Below are positions 5,183 to 6,443 of a stretch of DNA of 6,443 nucleotides, piece after piece (within the stretch, counting starts at the first letter, position 1; each line of letters begins with the position of its first letter). A model generated the notes under the pieces. It was not told the origin of the DNA. It did no database searches and was given only the letters and a program-made list of their open reading frames with translations. This DNA comes from Nitrospinota bacterium (lineage in GTDB: Bacteria; Nitrospinota_A; UBA7883). The stretch spans positions 1 through 6,443 of the forward strand of contig JAOUNV010000123.1 in NCBI GenBank assembly GCA_029880775.1, given 5' to 3'. A program made the position numbers and the translations under genes.

Positions 5183-5890
5183 TTACTTTTTCTTTGCTAC
5201 AGGTTTTTTGGCAGCTGCTTTATTTCGTGGTTTTGCCGCCGCTTTTTTCGCTGGGGCTGCTTTTTTTACTTTCGCTTTCGCGGTGGCCGGTTTTTTTGAT
5301 GACCGCGGTGGCTCCGATTTGAGGCGACTTCTTACCTCATTATTGGCCTTGATAAGGTCATCCATGTTGCGACGCGCGAAATCGCCCATTTTCTCCTCTA
5401 CGATGGCGATGACCAACTTGCCGGAGGGAGTGCTGATACCCGGGAAATTGGGGAAAGGAATATTTTTGGCCTGGTGTTTTTTAAATCTTTTTTCCACCTC
5501 TTCCGGCGAGTGCAATTCACTCTCCGCGTATTCATAGACAAGCTTCACATAGTCACGCTCTTTCTGCTCCATTTCTGGAGTGTTCTGGACTACGTTTTCC
5601 AGTTTGTATTCGGCTGGTTTTTTGGGGGCGGCGTTCATTATTTTCAAAACCCGGCGGAAATATTGTTCGTTGCCGTTTTTTGTGAAGATTAATTCCTGGG
5701 GGATTTTCGAGCTTATTTCGTATTTGAATGATTCTCCCTCGAATCGGCACGAACCCAGCTCGTATGTAATGCCCTTTATAAGAAACCTCTTGTTAATTTT
5801 TGGGGTATTTTTTTTAATGTACTCTTCCCTTGCTTGGTCGATTGTCCGATTAATATACTGCAAAAATATCTGATTTTTCAGGTCACCCAT
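5183..5890 (-). CDS. Uncharacterised protein with histone-H1-like Lys/Ala tail, upstream of prfB
   Basis: The product is 235 residues long, with no signal peptide or membrane segment, so it is probably cytoplasmic. Residues 1-190 are a mixed charged domain. It opens with a helix (QYINRTIDQAREEYIKK), continues with strand-like segments (RFLIKGITYELGSCRFEG, ELIFTKNGNEQYFRRVLKIM), and ends with a region containing IPFPNFPGISTPSGKLVIAIVEEKMGDFARRNMDDL. I do not recognise this domain. Residues 191-235 are a low-complexity basic tail of Lys, Ala and Pro (KKAAPAKKAAAK, KKPVAKKK), like those of histone H1 and bacterial H1-like proteins. Such tails bind DNA or RNA without sequence specificity, so nucleic-acid binding is a fair inference. 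The start at 5890 has no clear Shine-Dalgarno. The gene is A+T-richer than prfB, which begins six bases after its TAA. Shared transcription with RF2 may point to a ribosome- or nucleoid-related role, but this is speculative. Confidence 0.85.
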   Translation of the reverse strand: MGDLKNQIFLQYINRTIDQAREEYIKKNTPKINKRFLIKGITYELGSCRFEGESFKYEISSKIPQELIFTKNGNEQYFRRVLKIMNAAPKKPAEYKLENVVQNTPEMEQKERDYVKLVYEYAESELHSPEEVEKRFKKHQAKNIPFPNFPGISTPSGKLVIAIVEEKMGDFARRNMDDLIKANNEVRSRLKSEPPRSSKKPATAKAKVKKAAPAKKAAAKPRNKAAAKKPVAKKK

Positions 5891-5937
5891 ATAATATAGC
5901 CCAGGTTGCTGTGTAACAAACGTTTACATTAAAGAAC

Positions 5938-5966
5938 ATTATGTGAATTGTATATCCCTAGCTCAA
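5938..5966 (-). promoter_or_regulatory. Candidate promoter P2 for the Lys-tail gene and prfB
   Basis: Minus strand TTGAGC (5961-5966; 4/6 to TTGACA), 17 bases, then CATAAT (5938-5943; 5/6 to TATAAT). Predicted start is near 5931, about 40 bases before the ATG at 5890. Confidence 0.45.
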
Positions 5967-5996
5967 AGCATAACAAACCTTTTGCCCACAGGTCAA
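5967..5996 (-). promoter_or_regulatory. Candidate promoter P1 for the Lys-tail gene and prfB
   Basis: Minus strand TTGACC (5991-5996; 5/6 to consensus), 18 bases, then TATGCT (5967-5972; 4/6). It lies directly upstream of the other candidate and downstream of the strong terminator, so the prfB operon would start transcription independently of whatever lies to the right. Confidence 0.4.
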
Positions 5997-6036
5997 TTAG
6001 ATTATTGGCGTAAGTATCAGGGAGTGGTAATCTTAT

Positions 6037-6075
6037 AAAAAATGACGGCCTCGAGGAGGAGCTCTCGAGGCCGTC
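6037..6075 (-). terminator. Strong intrinsic terminator, reading leftward
   Basis: GACGGCCTCGAG (6044-6055) and CTCGAGGCCGTC (6064-6075) form a perfect 12-bp G+C-rich stem with an eight-base loop. On the minus strand the stem is followed by A and then six Ts (plus-strand A6, 6037-6042). There is no T-tract on the plus-strand side, so it acts on leftward transcription. It insulates the prfB operon promoters from leftward transcripts arriving from 6076 and beyond. Confidence 0.9.
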
Positions 6076-6443
6076 TGCCTTAAGTTACCCGGATTTTCAT
6101 CCGAATCAGCTGAAACATGGGGGGTTTCAACCGTTGCCACTTAATAGTTAGCTTTTGAGGAGGCTCTATTTGTAGCTGAGACGTATCACTGCATAAATGG
6201 CGCCAATTTCCTGATATCCATAATTCCTGTAATAACAATGAGATCGTAGCTTTAAGGTGTGGGATGTTATGATTTATTAGCCGCATCCACCTTCCCTATT
6301 CCCTTCGGCAATTGCAAGTCCTGTAATAACAAGAATATAGCTGTATGTACGATTAGGTGGCGCCATAAAGAGGTGTATCGAATTCGTGGCGCCTCCCTTG
6401 ATCTGAAAAAAAAGGGGGGCAAAAGCAAATGTAATTTCCCAAA
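6076..6443 (-). other. Leftward-transcribed region without a convincing gene; possible non-coding RNA or 3' UTR
   Basis: No frame here has the length, start signal or composition of a normal gene. Next to the terminator, the minus strand can form TGAAAC/GTTTCA (6111-6116 with 6124-6129) and CGGAT-GAAA-ATCCG with a GAAA tetraloop (6090-6103). This suggests a structured RNA that ends at the terminator. Further right are a 14-base direct repeat (TCCTGTAATAACAA at 6225 and 6319) and three GGCGCC palindromes. A 29-codon minus-strand frame (6277-6366) starts ATGGCG and ends GGCTAATAA, and further in-frame sequence after it reads like a barrel strand (IYAVIRLSYK, then TAG). These may be chance or decayed coding remnants. 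I recognise no tRNA, tmRNA, RNase P, SRP or 6S RNA here. Confidence 0.4.
6225..6332. repeat. 14-base direct repeat pair
   Basis: TCCTGTAATAACAA occurs exactly at 6225-6238 and 6319-6332, 94 bases apart, in otherwise unlike sequence. It could be a duplicated protein-binding site, a remnant of sequence duplication, or chance. There are only two copies, so it is not an array. Confidence 0.5.

Noticed and set aside
4631..5299. Plus-strand frame covering the prfB start and the Lys-tail end
   Set aside because: It is Ser-rich, then ends in Phe/Arg-rich sequence that is merely the complement of the Lys/Ala tail codons. It spans two real genes on the other strand.
6080..6286. 68-residue minus-strand frame next to the strong terminator
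   Set aside because: No ribosome binding site, unlikely composition (Leu/Ile/Lys/Gln/His without domain character), and it overlaps the hairpins. It is kept only as part of a possible RNA region.
6340..6400. tRNA-like TTCGA sequence near the right end
   Set aside because: No acceptor stem, anticodon arm or D arm can be placed around it. The TTCGAT is part of an EcoRI-like GAATTC context between GGCGCC sites.

Overview
The window looks like part of a Gram-negative bacterial chromosome. Its left end encodes an outer-membrane beta-barrel protein with a signal peptide and a lipoprotein with a clear lipobox. The right-hand half holds a bacterial release factor 2 gene. Base composition is mixed: the envelope operon and prfB are G+C-rich, while 2667-3677, 5183-5890 and the far right end are visibly A+T-richer. 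No single marker fixes the phylum. A deep-branching proteobacterium-like lineage (Desulfobacterota, Nitrospinota or Nitrospirota type) is a guess from general character only.

Left (1-1915, + strand): three tightly packed genes, overlapping by 4 and 11 bases, form the end of an operon. They encode a Met/His-rich exported-looking protein that is cut by the window edge, an outer-membrane barrel whose mature N-terminus starts with a Cys-Cys-Gly-rich stretch, and a thioredoxin-fold (TlpA/redoxin-like) lipoprotein with a WCPIC active site. Together they suggest an envelope redox or metal-handling module. This is inference; the substrate is unknown.

Middle (1916-2666): an intergenic stretch rich in repeats. 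A 34-base hairpin-forming element occurs twice nearly perfectly (33/34) and once in degenerate form. The two good copies bracket a compact 58-codon gene for a two-helix membrane protein with a strong ribosome binding site. Then comes a minus-strand, A+T-rich gene (2667-3677) for a coiled-coil protein with two membrane helices and no function I recognise. A good sigma70-type promoter precedes it. It looks like an accessory gene between repeat-rich DNA and core genes.

Right (4045-5890, - strand): an uncharacterised protein with a histone-H1-like Lys/Ala/Pro tail is followed after 6 bases by prfB. The prfB gene is split into two frames by the classical autoregulatory +1 frameshift site CTT TGA C. 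Read through the shift it gives a full-length 376-residue RF2 with SPF and GGQ motifs.

Far right (5891-6443): promoter candidates for the prfB operon, then a very strong intrinsic terminator pointing left (12-bp perfect stem plus T6). Beyond it are about 370 bases with no convincing protein gene but several hairpins and a 14-base direct repeat. Something transcribed leftward ends at that terminator: a non-coding RNA, or the long 3' untranslated end of a gene beyond the window.
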